Shown here: one piece after another, positions 1-13,510 of the stretch | Numbering within the stretch: the first letter of the stretch is position 1 | Layout of the letters: every line of letters starts with the position of its first letter | Source: Phyto melanocephala | Lineage: Eukaryota > Arthropoda > Insecta > Diptera > Rhinophoridae | Reading direction: 5' to 3' | DNA length: 64,000 nt | NCBI GenBank assembly: GCA_941918925.1 | Contig: OW799233.1 | Location: 82,218,055-82,282,054, forward strand | Program-made: the position numbers and the translations under genes | The notes under the pieces: model-generated | Database searches by the model: none | Told to the model about the DNA's origin: nothing | The model's input: only the letters and a program-made list of their open reading frames with translations

Positions 1-70
1 CACAACTGGACATGATGAATCCAGGTGCTATGCATGCATAAATTTTCGTCCTGGATTAAACAGACAACAA

Positions 71-1592
71 TTGAAAACAAAAGTATACACTGCTGCATTT
101 ACTGCCACACTTCCAGTGCAACGCCCTGCTGATACCGATGCACCTGAACCTCCGAGTGCGGATACTGTGTCCCTGCTAGCCGAAACCGTTTTCACCAATC
201 CGACCAATTTAGATGATGCTGATTGGATACCCGATATTGAAAATAGTGCACCACAACCGCTACCACAAATCGAAATGGATTACATTGTGGCCAAGCTGGG
301 ACTATCACAACACGACTCCGAATGGCTGACATCATTTTTGAAGAGAAGAAAACTCACACAGCAAAATGTCAGCGCAACATCATACCGACAACGCCAAGCT
401 GATTTTCAGAAATTTTATTCCGTTGATGAAGCAAATACGTTCACGTACGGCCATGATATCCCAGGTTTAGTGAAAAAATTGGGAATGGATTATATCGCTG
501 GCGACTGGCGTTTATTCATCGATGGTTCAGTTACTAGTTTGAAGGCTGTGCTGCTGCACAAAAAAAAATAAAAAACCATGCATTCCATTGGGATTCAGCA
601 CAACTATGAAGGAAACGTATGAAGCATTGGGCGAAATTTTGAAGAAAATCAAATACGATGAACAAAAATACTTCTGCTTCCTTTGTAATTGGGATTCACG
701 ATACAAAGGAAATCAATATCAATGTAAAGATTGGAAAGGAAGAACTCCCGAGCTCAACAAACAATTAAAATTACGCAATGAACCTATGATAAAGGACCTG
801 GATGATATTTTGTTGCCACCGCTCCACATGAAACTGGGAATAGCTGGGAAATTCGTTGAAGTGGTGGTCAAAAAAGTTAACGGCGCCTTTGACTGTTTGA
901 AATCCATCTTTCCGAAACTCAGTGATGAGAAAATTAAAAACGGTACGTATCGTACTCTGTATTTCAATATTGTCATATCTAAATTTGTTAATTTCTATAC
1001 ATTCGCATTACCAATAATTTTTTCGTTTTTCTTATGTATTTAAAACAGGTATTCTCAATGGACCTGATATTCGGAAATTGATCAAAAGTGATTCTTTCAC
1101 ACATTTGCTTTCAGAGTAATAAAAGGCGTTCTAGGAAAGAACCGTGTCCAGCGAGAAGAGATACAGCAACGAGTGGACAGGTTGCTGTTTTATTTCGAAA
1201 AAATCGGTGCATCCATGACGCTGAAATTGCATTTCTTGCACCACCACCTCGATACTTTTTTGGCACAATCACCTCAGGAATCAGACGAACAAGGAGAGAG
1301 GTTCCACCAGGTGACCATGCCATTTGAAAAGCGGTTCAAAAGCAAAAAATTGGATGCATTGCTTGCGGAGGTTTGTTGGTGGAGTTCCACAATTATGCAG
1401 TTTGAAGAAAGCACCGAAGATGAAGACATTGAAATTGGTGGACACAGTGAAAGAAACACGCCCTTGAATAGTATGTGTATCTCGGATGACGATACAGACT
1501 CAGACCATGAATATGAACAACCTACGAAGAAAACAAGATCATCAGAACCACAAGCGTCAACTTCTACAAGGATGGATATTGCCAATAAATGA
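71..1592 (+). pseudogene. Decayed copy of a multicopy arthropod uncharacterised protein
   Basis: Three open segments (71-571, 588-1043, 1173-1592) line up in order with a large uncharacterised protein family I recognise from arthropods and cnidarians. Recognisable blocks are DIPGLVKKLGMDY, DWRLFIDGS, SLKAVLLH, KYFCFLCNWDSR, PPLHMKLG, MTLKLHFLHHHLDTF and DEQGERFHQ. The cysteine pair in CFLCNWDSR and the HFLH...GERFHQ block look like metal or nucleic-acid binding residues, but the function is unknown. An intron fits 943-1048 (GTACGT...AACAG): joining it restores GILNGPDIRKLIK in frame. Damage is visible: frame changes near 571-588 and 1117, and roughly 25 residues missing before KYFCFLC. The C-terminus is acidic and ends in a lysine-rich patch. 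An AATAAA lies near 1674. The multicopy distribution suggests a transposon or captured gene; the family assignment is from memory. Confidence 0.7.
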
Positions 1593-1699
1593 AAAAATGT
1601 TCTAAATTTTGTTTTTATGCATATTATAATTGCGTATTAATTGCATATTATTTTATTTTCATTAAGTTTTTATAAATAAAGTTTTTTTTTCATGATAAT

Positions 1700-2840
1700 T
1701 TTTTAATTTATATTTTTATTTTTATTTTAAGGGTGGTGGCTAAAACTGATTTTTGAAATTCATACATTTACTCAATTGCGAATAAAAGCGAAACGCGTGC
1801 ATCGATTTTTATGATCTTTGTCTCATTTTGCTCATAGGTTATGTGACTTTGCGAAAAAATAACTAGACTTGAAACTTTTTTCCATTTTGGATTTTTTATG
1901 TATTTAAAAAAAAAAAAATTTAAATTTTTAAGCAAAAAATAATTTTTTCCCTTCATACATTCATTTTTAACTTCGAAAGTGTTACTTGTATAGGAAAACA
2001 ATATATGAACAGATTAAGGGAATTGTAATTCTTAATTTTTTAAAATTTATTTCAACTAAATTGGGCTAGTGGTTGTCGAGCTATGTCAAACAACAGGGCC
2101 TAAAACGTGATAAATTCCCCTATACGATAGTACTAACTTCAAATCGATACTAACTTCAAATCGCAGGTAAGAAGACAAAACGAATGATGCAGAAATTCTT
2201 CTTTTTGGGTCTAATTTCACATACAGTTAACAGAATTGAGTTGGCAAATCATGTGTTGTACTGTGATATTAACCGGTAGAAAGGCTTGATCAGACAGAGT
2301 GAAGAAATTCAACAAACTTACTAAAATGAGAATTCTGAGGAATATAAGGGGATACAATAATTATTGGATTTGGGCACATCTATAATGAAACTGAAACCAT
2401 TTATTATATTAAAAACTGAACATATTTTTATATACTTTCACTTACCAGAACTTTTTCATGCAGATTGTCTACTATTTTTTATTATTCTGCTCCTTAAATA
2501 ATAATTATATTAAATTTATTCTAAAAAATTCAAATTTCAAAAAATTTCATTTAAAATAACATTTTTTATTTTTATTTATTTTATTTAACTGACAGAAATG
2601 TCTTTGTTTTTTGAAAATATTTAATATCAATTAAAAAAATTAATTTAGTTAATGAAAAATATAATTAGAATTTTAAAACAAATCAAAAAGTCAATTAATT
2701 AAACAAATTTAAGGAATATTTTTTTCTGTGTAATCAAAAAACAATGAGATATCTGTCAGTTGAAAACATATATATATAACTTTTTTTATAATTATATTAC
2801 GTTTTTTGAAAATTCGATTTCATAGTATAAATTTAATACA

Positions 2841-2908
<68 letters not shown>

Positions 2909-4250
2909 ACGAGCTGAATAATAAAAAATGGTGGTCATTTTAAAAGAGAACCTTTTGGTGAGTGCACACATATAAAAACATTTTTTCTTTTAAATAAAAT
3001 AAATGGTCTCATTGCAGATGTGTGTATTGTATCCCTTTAAATTGCCCATAATTCTGATTTAAAAAGGTAAGTTAGTTGAAAATTTACATTGATGTTTGAT
3101 CTAGCTCTTTTACCGGTAAATATTTCTTTATGTCTAGGTCGTTGATTCTACCAATTCTTTTTGATATGCTATAGTACTTGTACTTGTGGATAAAAAATTG
3201 TTTGCTTTGATAATTTTTTTAAAATAGATTCAATAATTTTTATATGTATATAAATTCCAAATAACGATAATTGATATTAATTAATTAATATCATTTTTGA
3301 AAATTATGGAAATTTTAATTAATTCTTTGATACTGATTTGATTGATACTTTTTTTAATATATTTATAATTTTTATTTAATTAATAGTATCATTTTGATGA
3401 TTGGAGCTAAATCCAACAATTTTTAAATTAATAACATTAATTTGGTAATAGCAATCATATGAATTTTTTTCTGTGTAAAATAAAAATTTTTCAGCTTTAA
3501 GGCAACAGCGAGTCTCTTTATTGGTATGAAATGAAAAGGCTTGGTCAAATATAGTTACTACGAATTTTTACCTTTGGACTCCATCAATATGGTTTCAAGT
3601 GAATGGAACATTAAATATATACAAATATTCGAAATTCAAGAGGGCGGATAATACTTTTTTCTTAAACCCATCAATAGGGATATCAAATCAATTAAATCAG
3701 TATTAAAGAAATTAATTAAAATTTATTTAATTTAAAAAAATTATATACATTATTATATATGTATCTATGACCTTCAACATATTTATTAATTTTAAACAAA
3801 CATAATATGTTTGTTTTCGACCATTAATAATAACTAGTATGTCTTGTCGTCGATCCATTCGACCGTAATCTAGCTATTAATGATTAGTTAAGCTCAATAT
3901 ATACCTTTATTCTAACAATTTATTTTTCGTATCTATTTTTTATTTTATTATATTATTTTATTTTTTCCTAAAGTAAATTCTAAAACTAGCCAAAAACAAA
4001 TCTAAAAACCTGTAAGAAAATTGTCTTCGGTTGTATAATGGGAGCCCAATCTGCGTAACAAAACATTGACTTGCTATTAATATAGAAGATAAGTAGAAAT
4101 TGACGTAAATAAACGACGGATTTTCAAAACTAATTAGTGAAATCCAGAACCTATACATTAAAAATTTTTTACCAGTTTATTAAGATCGATATCGGGATAC
4201 AGGGAATTTTGAATTTGGACTTATCTACTTTAACGCGTTAAGTTCTTTAT
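1700..4250. other. AT-rich DNA without a recognisable gene
   Basis: I see no coding region, RNA gene or element end. The only structured stretch is the ATT microsatellite at 2841-2906. A short segment near 3850 (CGATCCATTCGACCGTAATC) recurs in variant form near 11580 and 47200, so part of this DNA is a dispersed repeat whose ends I cannot place. Confidence 0.5.
2841..2906. repeat. (ATT)n microsatellite
   Basis: About 22 uninterrupted ATT units read directly from the sequence. Confidence 0.97.
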
Positions 4251-5080
4251 TTTTATACCCTTCACACAGTGAAAAAGGGTATATATAGGTTTGTCATTCC
4301 GTGTGAAATTTCTACAATTTTCATTTCCGACCCCATAAAGTATATATTTTCTGAAAGCTTATGAATAGGGGAGTCGATTAAGCTCTGTCAGTCTGTCCGT
4401 CTGTCCGTCTGACCGTCTGTCCGTGTGTATGTTGAAATCAACTTTTTGAAGCCCCCTGACATCGCTTGGACCCGGGTGAGGTATTAAAATATCAGAAATA
4501 TTCGGGAGTAGATCGGTATTGAAATTCAGACACATCGGTACATAAACAACTGAGATATGAGCAAGAACCCACGACCACCTCGATTTTTTTTTCACAAAAA
4601 CAACATTACAACAACAACATACATACATACAAACGTGTATACTGGTAAGAGAAAACGTGTCATCGAATCCCAGCTGAGCCAAAAAAAAAATTTTTTTATT
4701 TTTTTTATATTTTTTTTTTAATTTTTTTTTTATTTTTTTTTATTTTTTATTTAATATATTATTTATATTTTTATTATTTTTTTTTAAATTTTTTAAAAAA
4801 TTTTTTTTTAAATTTTTTTTTGTTTTATATTTATTATTATTATTATTTTAAAAAAAAATTTTTTTTTTAAATTTTTTTTTTTAAATTTTTTTTTTCTTTT
4901 AACATACATACGTAAAGTTATAATTTTAAAATGGGTTGTTTTTATATATGTATGTTTTTTATATTGTTGTACGTATTTCATATGGGATGAATGGTGATAC
5001 AAACTACTGTCATTGCATGACTACACGTTGTGAAGGGTATATAAGATTCGGCACGGCCGAATATAGCGCTCTTACTTGTT
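4251..5080 (+). mobile_element. INE-1/DINE-1-like Helentron-derived element, family A
   Basis: The copy starts TTTTATACCCTTCAC and ends with a hairpin (ATTCGGC-ACG-GCCGAAT, 5046-5062) followed by ATAGCGCTCTTACTTGTT. Inside are GACCCCATAAAGTATATA, a run of GTCCGTCT units near 4390-4425, and a long A/T homopolymer-rich tract (about 4681-4910). A TATACCC start, a GTCCGTC run and a 3' palindrome are the hallmarks of the Drosophila INE-1/DINE-1 group (non-autonomous Helentrons). It encodes nothing. Further family A copies in the window are at 33909, 38959 and 47415. The class is by structural resemblance only. Confidence 0.75.
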
Positions 5081-5468
5081 TAGAAACAAAACATATTTTT
5101 TTATAGTACGTACTTACCGATTTTTCTCTTTATCAGATTGGCCACATTAATTTTTTTTTATTAGAATGCTCCTATCGTTCATAGGAACTATTTAACCTAC
5201 GTTTATAGTTTTGAGTTTTACCTTTTTTTCGGTTACTTAACCAAAACATACAAAAAAAAAGTATGATAATACTGTGTCTTCTATTTACTGATCGCATTTT
5301 AACACTTTTAAATGAAATGCTAACAAGGAAATGGACATGTACTGGATAAACAGACGTAAAACATTGACGTTTAAGTACTTGCACATTTCCTTTTGTTCGA
5401 TTGTGTATAAACAAAGTTTTATGTATTTGGATTACGCTACGAAGGTTTTTATTTTTATATTTTTAGTA

Positions 5469-5987
5469 AAGGGTGTCTTTTTTGCAATGTTATTTTTTAG
5501 TATTAAAAAATTCGTGACATGTGATAATTCTCAGTAAGGTAACAGTTTAACAAACGAACAACTCTTGCAAGGCATTGAGTAGACCATGCGTGCTGTTATG
5601 AAAAGTTTAAATTTATTTGACATTAATCGATCAAATCGTATTCGCAGAGTGAGTAACGATGAGAATATTGCTGCTGTATCTGACAGTGTCCATGAAGATC
5701 GCGATATGTCAATTCGTCGTCATTTACAACAATTAGGCTGGTGTTACAGTCAATGGAGCAGATACCGTGCGATTATTACTGACTTTTTTGCCCGAAATGA
5801 AAGAATTGGATTTGGTTGACGTGTGGTTTTAATAAGACGGTACTACATGACATACATACGTTACGCGATACCATGTACTTATTGAACCTTTAAAAAGTTA
5901 ATCTAAATTAGATTATCTAATTAAATAAATATTTCGTTTTCTACATTTTTTTTAATTTTTAAAACTTAAACAATTAAAAAACACCCA
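5469..5987 (+). mobile_element. Internally deleted mariner element
   Basis: Ends AAGGGTGTCTTTTTTG (left) and, read in reverse, TGGGTGTTTTTTAATTG (right) form inverted repeats flanked by TA (5467-5468 and 5988-5989), as expected for mariner. The reading frame 5586-5819 keeps RVSNDENIAAVSDSV and MSIRRHLQQLGWCYS from the DNA-binding half of a mariner transposase. It then jumps to RYRAIITDFFARN, from just before the last catalytic aspartates. Roughly 170 residues, including the first catalytic Asp, are missing. A frame change follows near 5805, after which LDLVDVWF can be read. The element is non-autonomous. Confidence 0.75.
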
Positions 5988-5989
5988 TA

Positions 5990-7311
5990 CTCATTTCTAT
6001 TATTTTACACTAATCTTAATCTTTTGCTTCATTTGCGAAATAGAATTTCGTTACTGATAAAAGTGTACAACAATTTATTTTAACAACAACAATACATATA
6101 TAAGTAGACAAATGTATAATAACACGTGAATTATCCACGTGCAGCCAATAAATAACTAAAGTTAAATGATAAAATAAAGATTGAACATTAATTTAAGCAT
6201 ACAGTTTTTATTTTTGTTTATAATTACTTTTAAAATTTATAAACTGTTCACTCCGTTATGTCGTTATTGTTGTAAAAGTTGTTATGGCTTAATGTCAATA
6301 AATGGGTGTTAAAATTTAATACTTATATGAGTGCCGTGCCTTCATTAACAAATATTATTTGTGTATCCAGTTAGAATGTCGCCAGTTTGAATGCGGCATT
6401 CGAATACGTCTACAAGCAGGCACACGTCAACCTAGATGGAATGGTACATACTTACATGCTAGAGATGCCAATAAATCCTGGAATTTTAAACTAAACAATT
6501 TTGAATTTTGAAATCCAGTAATTGGCTGACATGTTAGAACTTAAAAATAGAAACAATGTAAGTATTTGTTTTAAAAAAATAATCGTGTTAATAATTTTAC
6601 TTCAAAAAGGAAACACTTAAATTATGAAACTAAAAGCTAATACTCGAATATACACTCAATTAAATTTATATAAACATTATTCACGAGTTGAATAATTTAT
6701 TTATTTAACCATTGTCCCAAAGAAAAAATTGTTTTATATTCTTATTCACATATTTTATATTTAACATACATATATTTTAATACATTATATTATCTTCGAT
6801 GGTAAAGTAGTTAAGTGTTTCATAACTATGTCATTGTGAAGGGTGCATATCTGTCATTTATTCTCACATGGTTATTGAACGTTAAATTTTAAACAACAAA
6901 GTTGTTTTTGGGTCAAAAATTTCTAATTGTAAGTCAATACTGTAGACTTTTCTTAACTTTTTTTTTTAAATATGTTTCATCGGTTTATCGTGCAAGAGAG
7001 TTATTCGGTGCAGAGGTGTTGATTTTGACACGGAAGATGTCACGCTGATTTAAATATAATTTAATTTGAATTATAAAATTAACTAATAGTTAAAAAACTC
7101 AAATTAAAATTTAAAATTAAATTAATGTTAACTAAACTAATAAAATTTAAATCTAATTAAATCTAATTTTTAATTAATCGCAAAAATGTACAAATTTAAG
7201 TAAACACGTTTTTTGTAAAATGTAAATTTTTTTTTTTAAAGGAATAAATTCATTAAAAGGGAATGTATCTTACAGGCAACAACGAGCTACATTAATACAA
7301 AAAAAAAAAAA
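5990..7311. other. AT-rich DNA without a recognisable gene
   Basis: No open frame with recognisable protein content, no terminal repeats and no splice-like exon found on either strand. Confidence 0.5.
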
Positions 7312-7622
7312 CAGAAGAATCGGTCTAGTGCAAGAACCTCAAAATTATAACTTTTTTTTATGGGCGTGGCCCTGCCCACTTTTCTTATCACGAAATTATA
7401 TAATCATGACAGTTCAATATGTGTGCAAAGTTTCAAAAAAAAATCGGTCCAGTGCAAGTACCTCATTATAAATTTTTTATGGGCGTGACCCCGCCCACTT
7501 TTTGCCACCCATAAACACTCCCTGGAATGTGTACAACAACTTGCCAAAGTTTGAGTCCGATCGGTTTTACAGGAGTCTACAGCTAACACACAGACAGAGT
7601 TTCACTTTTATATAAATAGATT
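7312..7622 (+). repeat. Fragment of TATATATAGAT-ending repeat (family C)
   Basis: Contains two partial units of the approximately 120 bp module seen in full at 54323-55091 (TTTATGGGCGTGGCCCTGCC, AATATGTGTGCAAAGTTTCA). The ending also matches: TCCGATCGGTTTTACAG, an ACACACAGACAGAG stretch, then TTTCACTTTTATATAAATAGATTT. The left end is truncated. Non-coding; class unknown. Confidence 0.7.
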
Positions 7623-7769
7623 TTTTTTGAATACATTCGTACTCTTTGAAAGTTTGCAACTCACTAATGGGATTGCGAAATTCAAAACAACTAGCTTATA
7701 CTTTTTGCACTTGATGCAATGAAAAGAGTGTAAACTACAATTTACATTACCTATTAGATCACAGTAACT

Positions 7770-9542
7770 AAAACTAGCATATAACCCGCTACTTCGATAG
7801 CGCAGTTCTTACTGTTAATTGAATACTCAAGTTCTATTTTTTTAATCATTAAATATTTTTGGTAAAATTTATGAAAACTTGTATCGCTCATTCCATTTAC
7901 TTAGAAAAATAAAAAGTAGAGATATCGGGCATATATTTCTGTCTAAAACCAAGATCAATACTATTGAGTTTAAAAAATTAAGACTCATAAATTCAGAATT
8001 TGCAAAAATTACCTTAAAAATAATAAAAGTAACAGTTTTCCCTTCTTAAAAAACTTCAACCTGGCTTATTATTTCCTACATTCAGAATTCTATGTATACA
8101 ATATATGTATAAAAAAATTAAAAAAAGTAATTTTTTGGTCATCCATAATATTAGGAGTTAGACCTCGGATCAATAAACACAAATTTTAAGAATCTATGGT
8201 CACAAACGTAAAAATACAAAGAGTTTAATAAAAATTCCAAAAGGCATATTTTGTGTCGCCAATATCTTTTTCATTTTCAACTTGAATCAATCATCCTTTA
8301 TTTCATAATTTTAGCTCCATAAACGTAGAAAATACAAAAATTTCCACAAAAACTCATAAAACCACCTTTTTGGTCACCCATAACATTTGTAGTCTCACCT
8401 GGAATCAATAGTCTTTGATTGTACAATCGTACTTTCATAAACGTAGAAAATAGAAAAAGTACCATAAAAATTCAAAAAAGTACATTTGTGGTTACCCATA
8501 ACATTTTCGTTCTTACCTGGAATCAATAGTCCTTTATTTAAGAATCCCGCCTTTATAAACGTAGAAAATACAAAATGTACCATAGAAATGCGAAAAAGTA
8601 CATTTTTGGTCCAAGTTCCAAATTCCAAGTTTAAAATGTTTAAATATCTATGTATGTAACAAAATATTTTAATAGACATGATTTAAAGTCAGAAAATCTA
8701 CTCTTGTTTTGCATAAAAGTAATTATGTTCTAAAAAGTACCAAACTCTTCCCGATTTTTCCCTTTTCTACCCTGTTATGAATGTGTTTAAATTTTTACTA
8801 ACTTACATAATTTTTTATGTCTAGTGAAATTCCAATTAAAAATTTTGTGAAAATTGGCCGTCTAATTAGGAATTACATACATATTCCGGAATTTTCCCCT
8901 TTTTGGTACCTTTTTTGTCCCCCGAAAAGTTTCCAAAAATTTCACCTAAATAGTTGTCCATATTTTATTAGGAAATAATAATTGTCAAATTTTGTCCCAT
9001 TGAATAATATAAGAAAAGTTTATGTAAAAAAAAGTACCAAAAAAAGGGACAATTTTTACCCCTTATACATATGAATTTGAAAAAAGTGCCGAATTTTTAT
9101 TAATATTTTTTCGCGGATTACTTAATACAGTTTAAATCTTTTTCCTAGCTTTATGCGTTTGGAAGTTACATAGGGTACCAAAAAAGTACCAAATTATAGT
9201 TTTTACCCGTTTTTTCCCCTTAGGGGTTGAAAATTCTAAAAAAGGCCAGACATCTGTCAGCTTGTTTTTTGTGCAAATTACAATACTTTTTCAATTTAAT
9301 TTGTATCATTTTTAGTTTAGCAGATATAAGATTACCGATTTTACCCGTTTTTACCCTTTTTTACCCCCTTAATGTACGAATTTCCAAAAATCCCTTCTTA
9401 GTGGAGCTATACATTGAAAGAGGAAACGATTGTCCAAATTTCATGTCTCTAGCTCTTTGCGTTTGGGCTGTGCGATGATGAATCAGTCAGTCAGTCATTC
9501 AGTCAGTCAGTCAGTCACGTTACTCTTTTATATATATAGATT
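7770..9542 (+). repeat. Long TATATATAGAT-ending repeat with 118-bp tandem units
   Basis: Starts ACTAGCATATAACCCGCTAC, comparable to ACTAGCCAAACCCGGCGCGC in the 54323 copy, and ends TTTTATATATATAGATTTA. The inside has at least four tandem units of 118 bp, counted from AAACGTA at 8203, 8321, 8439 and 8557, then degenerating CCCGTTTTTACCCC-rich repeats. A CAGT microsatellite lies at 9481-9517. No coding capacity was seen. The shared start and end suggest one superfamily with the 7312, 18241 and 54323 copies. Confidence 0.6.
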
Positions 9543-10910
9543 TATTATTCTGGCAGTGATTTTCATTCAACTTTTAGATAAACGTTAGGTGATTTTGGAG
9601 TGATACTGTTTAGTAAAACAGTAGGCTTCACTACAGACGGAGCTTTTACAATGCTGAAAATTTCTTCAACTTTCTTATTAAACGTGAACTAAAAGTATAA
9701 TGTAGGATTTGAAACACTGATTGTGTCGTGTATAAGAAGATTTTTTTTGTAGGAATAGTACAAATGAAGTTGATAGTATAAAATATTAATTTTTATTTCA
9801 ACACAAAGTAAAATAATAGAAGTTATGCTAGGAATACAATTGCGATTAACGACGAATTTTTATCCGCGGATATTTATCGTAAAAAGTAAAATATAAAAAC
9901 GCGCACAATCATGAAATCGGGCGAAATTCACCATACGCGGTGCACTCTGCAATATTTATTTTTAAACTTATCAAGAGTTTGACAAAAATTTTAATTCTTT
10001 GGCTTTATACAATAACTTGACGAAGTGAATTTTTAGCGATTAATTCAGCGTATTGGGCGAAATATGTCGTTCTTCACAGTTGTGTTCCAAACATCAAGTT
10101 AACTTTACTTTTTTGTCTCTTATTAAGTTAATTTTTATACCAGAGTTTTTACATTATTGGCAACTGTACATATCCTACTTATAATATAAAAAAAAACTAC
10201 AATGTTAAGAGCTACATTGTGTTCCGATTAACTATTGGTGGATGAATTTGTATTTAGTCCTGCTTAAATTCTGTGATATTTGGTCGATAAACTTTTCATT
10301 GCGCATGGTATTACTTTTCTTTTACAGCTAATAATCTTAAAGTTTTTACGAGTACAGTTTATAACAATGCAAAAAATGATAGGCATATTATAAATAAAGG
10401 AAAACTTAAGTTTAATTTTCAAGTTTACGCAATAAATCAGAATTAATTTTGAAATATATATTCGCTCATATATACATACATATGTATGTACGTACGTATT
10501 AGTGATGTCAAACCTACAATATAAAAATTGTTCAAGATTTATATTTGAGGTAAGTAAGTAAGAATATTTGAATTATTGTATTTTGAATTAGATGTATTTA
10601 ATTTATGAAAAATTTTTTTTCAGTGCCTAAAACATATTTTCAAAGCAAATAATACGCATGCGTTGATTTTAATACCACTTTTTTTTAATGAAACCCATCC
10701 AATAAATGGCAAGACATATTAAGACAAAATACATATACACATGTATATATACACATAAAATCGGTTGTTATGGAGTAAATGCAATTGTAATAACAATTGA
10801 AAGAACAAATACTTATGTTTTGATTAAAATACAGCAACAGACATAATTTAAAATTTATATCTGCAACTGGATCATGCTCGCTACCTCAAAAGATATGTAT
10901 GTGTATATGT
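9543..10910. other. AT-rich DNA without a recognisable gene
   Basis: No coding region or element boundary found. It lies directly upstream of the promoter candidate at 10916. Confidence 0.5.
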
Positions 10911-10915
10911 GTGGG

Positions 10916-11017
10916 TATAAAAGGAAATAGAATCGAAAACAACTGTCGTGCTTAGACATGAAGTCGATGAACAGAAAAAGGAACATCCTGTTATAGTCGT
11001 AAAGTTTTTTTTTTAAA
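10916..11017 (+). promoter_or_regulatory. Candidate TATA-box promoter and non-coding first exon
   Basis: TATAAAAGG at 10916-10924 would place a start near 10945. The following segment runs to a strong 5' splice donor (AAA|GTAAGTATT, GT at 11018). The only ATG frame in it is a 12-codon upstream ORF ending TAG, so the exon would be 5' UTR. It lies in the same orientation as the other donor-ended segments at 13943, 14808 and 16476, which suggests alternative first exons of one gene. Motif-based only. Confidence 0.4.
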
Positions 11018-11023
11018 GTAAGT

Positions 11024-12410
11024 ATTCATTGTACATATCGATATTTGTGCGTGTGATTGGTATCGTAAATTGTATATGTAAGTATGCTTGTATGTGTGTA
11101 AAATATTTAGATTTATGATATGAAAACAGCAAAATGAGAAGAAAAAAATTTAAGAATAAAAGCAAAATATATAACCATCAATAAACCTGACATAGTCGGT
11201 ATGTGCCTGCATATCTAATACTTTTTTTATGATTCTTTACACTCGAAAAATAGTACGTAGTTCATTGACTTATTGCGAACATAAATTTTAATATGAAATA
11301 TAAAGAAGGCAAGTGAAATAGTTTGACGCAAAAAAAAACTAAATTGTTATATACTGTTAGTTTTGAAACTATTTAAAGTTCTTAGATTGATCGTAACCAA
11401 CCACAAATTATGACTTAAGGATAGTAAATGTGAAATCTGTAATTAATTAATAATATTTATATCTTAACTAGAACATACCTCGAAGTAGGTTCCAACATAC
11501 ATTTTAAACCATTTTAGTTCGAAGACATACATACATATTTTAATATCGTTGATGCAATTTTTTGTACTAGCATTTACTGCGACCCATTCGACCTTAATCT
11601 AGTTGTTTTTCTTTTTTATACCATATACATAAAACACTGTTTTTGTTTTTTGTTTGTTTTTTTATTAATTGGTTTTGTTATAAACATATGGTAATCCTTA
11701 GGGATTAACGATTCGAATTTCTTTGGTATTCAAAGTTCGGCATATTATTCACGTTAAAATTATTGCGCCTGATACTTACAAATACAGGCAATTGACAAAG
11801 GTGATGTGTCAAAGTTTAATTTTTTTATCGGATACTCTACAAGTCGTTTAATCCGACAGTTTTACGCGAGCTAGAAATTAACTAGGTTATCTCCTAAGTG
11901 TTGGTATACTCAGTTTCAGAATCTTTAGGTATAAGTATTTTGCCATTTTCTGACGTTTTCTTCCATCGCCCAATCTTTAAGTTCGTTCGGTTATTAATTG
12001 ATCCGTCCGTAAAAAGATCGATGCCTTGGGTATTTCATACCCTAATTACTCTATTCTATTCTCCCTCTTCCGGTATTATGGTGATGCAATTCTTATAGGA
12101 CCGCAACACTTTCTTTGAATCTTAATTTAATATTAATAAAAATAAATAAATAAATTAAATCGGTTGTTAGTGTTACGAAAAATTTACTTGTCTATTTATA
12201 TATAAAATAATTGTACAAAGTTATTTCTCTTATGTCTGCGCTTGCATTAATTTCTTGCTTACTTTCTAGTGCCACTAAAATTAGTAAAATATTTTGCCAC
12301 TTTTTCTATTTTCTGTTTGAAATGAGATATTTTTTATATACATATTTACAATACATCTCTGAAACTTATTTCCCCACTTTTTACAAACCATTAGTAACGC
12401 TATAATATTC
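11024..12410. other. AT-rich DNA without a recognisable gene
   Basis: Includes a dispersed segment (GACCCATTCGACCTTAATCT near 11581) also present near 3850 and 47200. No coding region is supported. Confidence 0.5.
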
Positions 12411-12960
12411 AAACAAGTACGAATACTATATTTGGCCATGCCGAATTTTATAAAACCATTCACCATTATTTATATACACCGCATTTTGCTTTATTATTTC
12501 CGATGCCATCTTCGATTTTGAATTTTTTACATAATGAGTTGTATAGTTCTAGTAGTCAAGCCCTTTTATTTGATACCCATATTGGGAGGGTTGAACGGGC
12601 ATAGCCGTAATTACTATTTTTGACCCATATATCCGACATTTTATTTCGGACTCCATCTTGGATTTTAAATTTTGTATAATTTATTGTATTCCACTGGCTA
12701 AGTGTTTTTGTATTGGGGGGTTGAATTGGGTAAAGTTTTAATTACAAAATTTGACCCATATATACATTAATTATGCGCCATTTTAAAGAAGCGACCATCT
12801 TGGATTATAAATTTTTTTAGTGTCCTATATTCTACTAGCCAAGCAGTTTCTTTTGATACCCAAATCGTTGTTCTCGGTTGTCCAAAAGCTGAAACAAAAT
12901 CGAAAAACACCGAAGGTTTTGTATTTTTGTGGTTATATCTCAGTAAGTTTCAAACCGATT
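12411..12960 (-). mobile_element. INE-1-like element with 145-bp tandem units
   Basis: The left edge AACAAGTACGAATACTATATTTGGCCATGCCGAATTTTATA is a decayed copy of the family 3' hairpin end, in reverse. The inside repeats CCATCTTNGATTTTAAATTT at 12506, 12653 and 12795 (periods 147 and 142) with TTTTATTTGATACCCATATTGG-type stretches. The same unit occurs at 32000-32240. The right boundary is uncertain. Confidence 0.5.
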
Positions 12961-13235
12961 TGTCATTTTTTCTCAGCAGTAATTTTTGAGACTACGGTTT
13001 TTTTATTTTTTTGAAATATTTTAATATGTATGTAAATATGTATATTTTAAAATTATTTGTGCCTATAACTTTGTAGTTTATCCAAATTTTTTCAATAATA
13101 TCTCTAGAGGCATATCGTACTTAGAAAAGGTAACAAACGTCTCTATAAATTAATCTAGGTCTGAAAAGTGTTGGTTTTTGTGGTAAAATATGTGTTCATT
13201 TGCCCATATCGCAGAAAGTCTTGTGCATCACAGGT

Positions 13236-13510
13236 AAAGGGTATAAAAAAATATTTTTTTTTTTTTCTTAGCCACCACCAAAAAGATTATGTGAGAATAA
13301 TATCCATTTAAGACCCCATAAAGTATATACTTTCTGAGTCCTGCTTTCATTTTATGACGATCTAGCTAAGTCCGTCCGTCGGTATATTAGGAAGAGAGTT
13401 ATAGCTCGTAATGCAAGAGTAGGTTAAAATACAATGTCCTTCCTACATCGAATAAAATGCGATTGTGTCCTGAAGATGGTATCCAGCGGATAGCGAAATA
13501 TTGAATTAAA
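13236..13510 (+). mobile_element. INE-1-like element fragment
   Basis: Contains GCCACCACCAAAAAG, AAGACCCCATAAAGTATATACTTTCTGAG, GACGATCTAGCTAAGTCCGTCCGTC and TTATAGCTCGTAATGCAAGAG, all shared with the family B copy at 32697. No 3' hairpin follows, so it is a 5' fragment. Confidence 0.65.

Noticed and set aside
4359..4682. Minus-strand 107-codon frame
   Set aside because: It lies entirely inside an INE-1-like element; its SDGQTDRLTE wording is the GTCCGTCT run translated.
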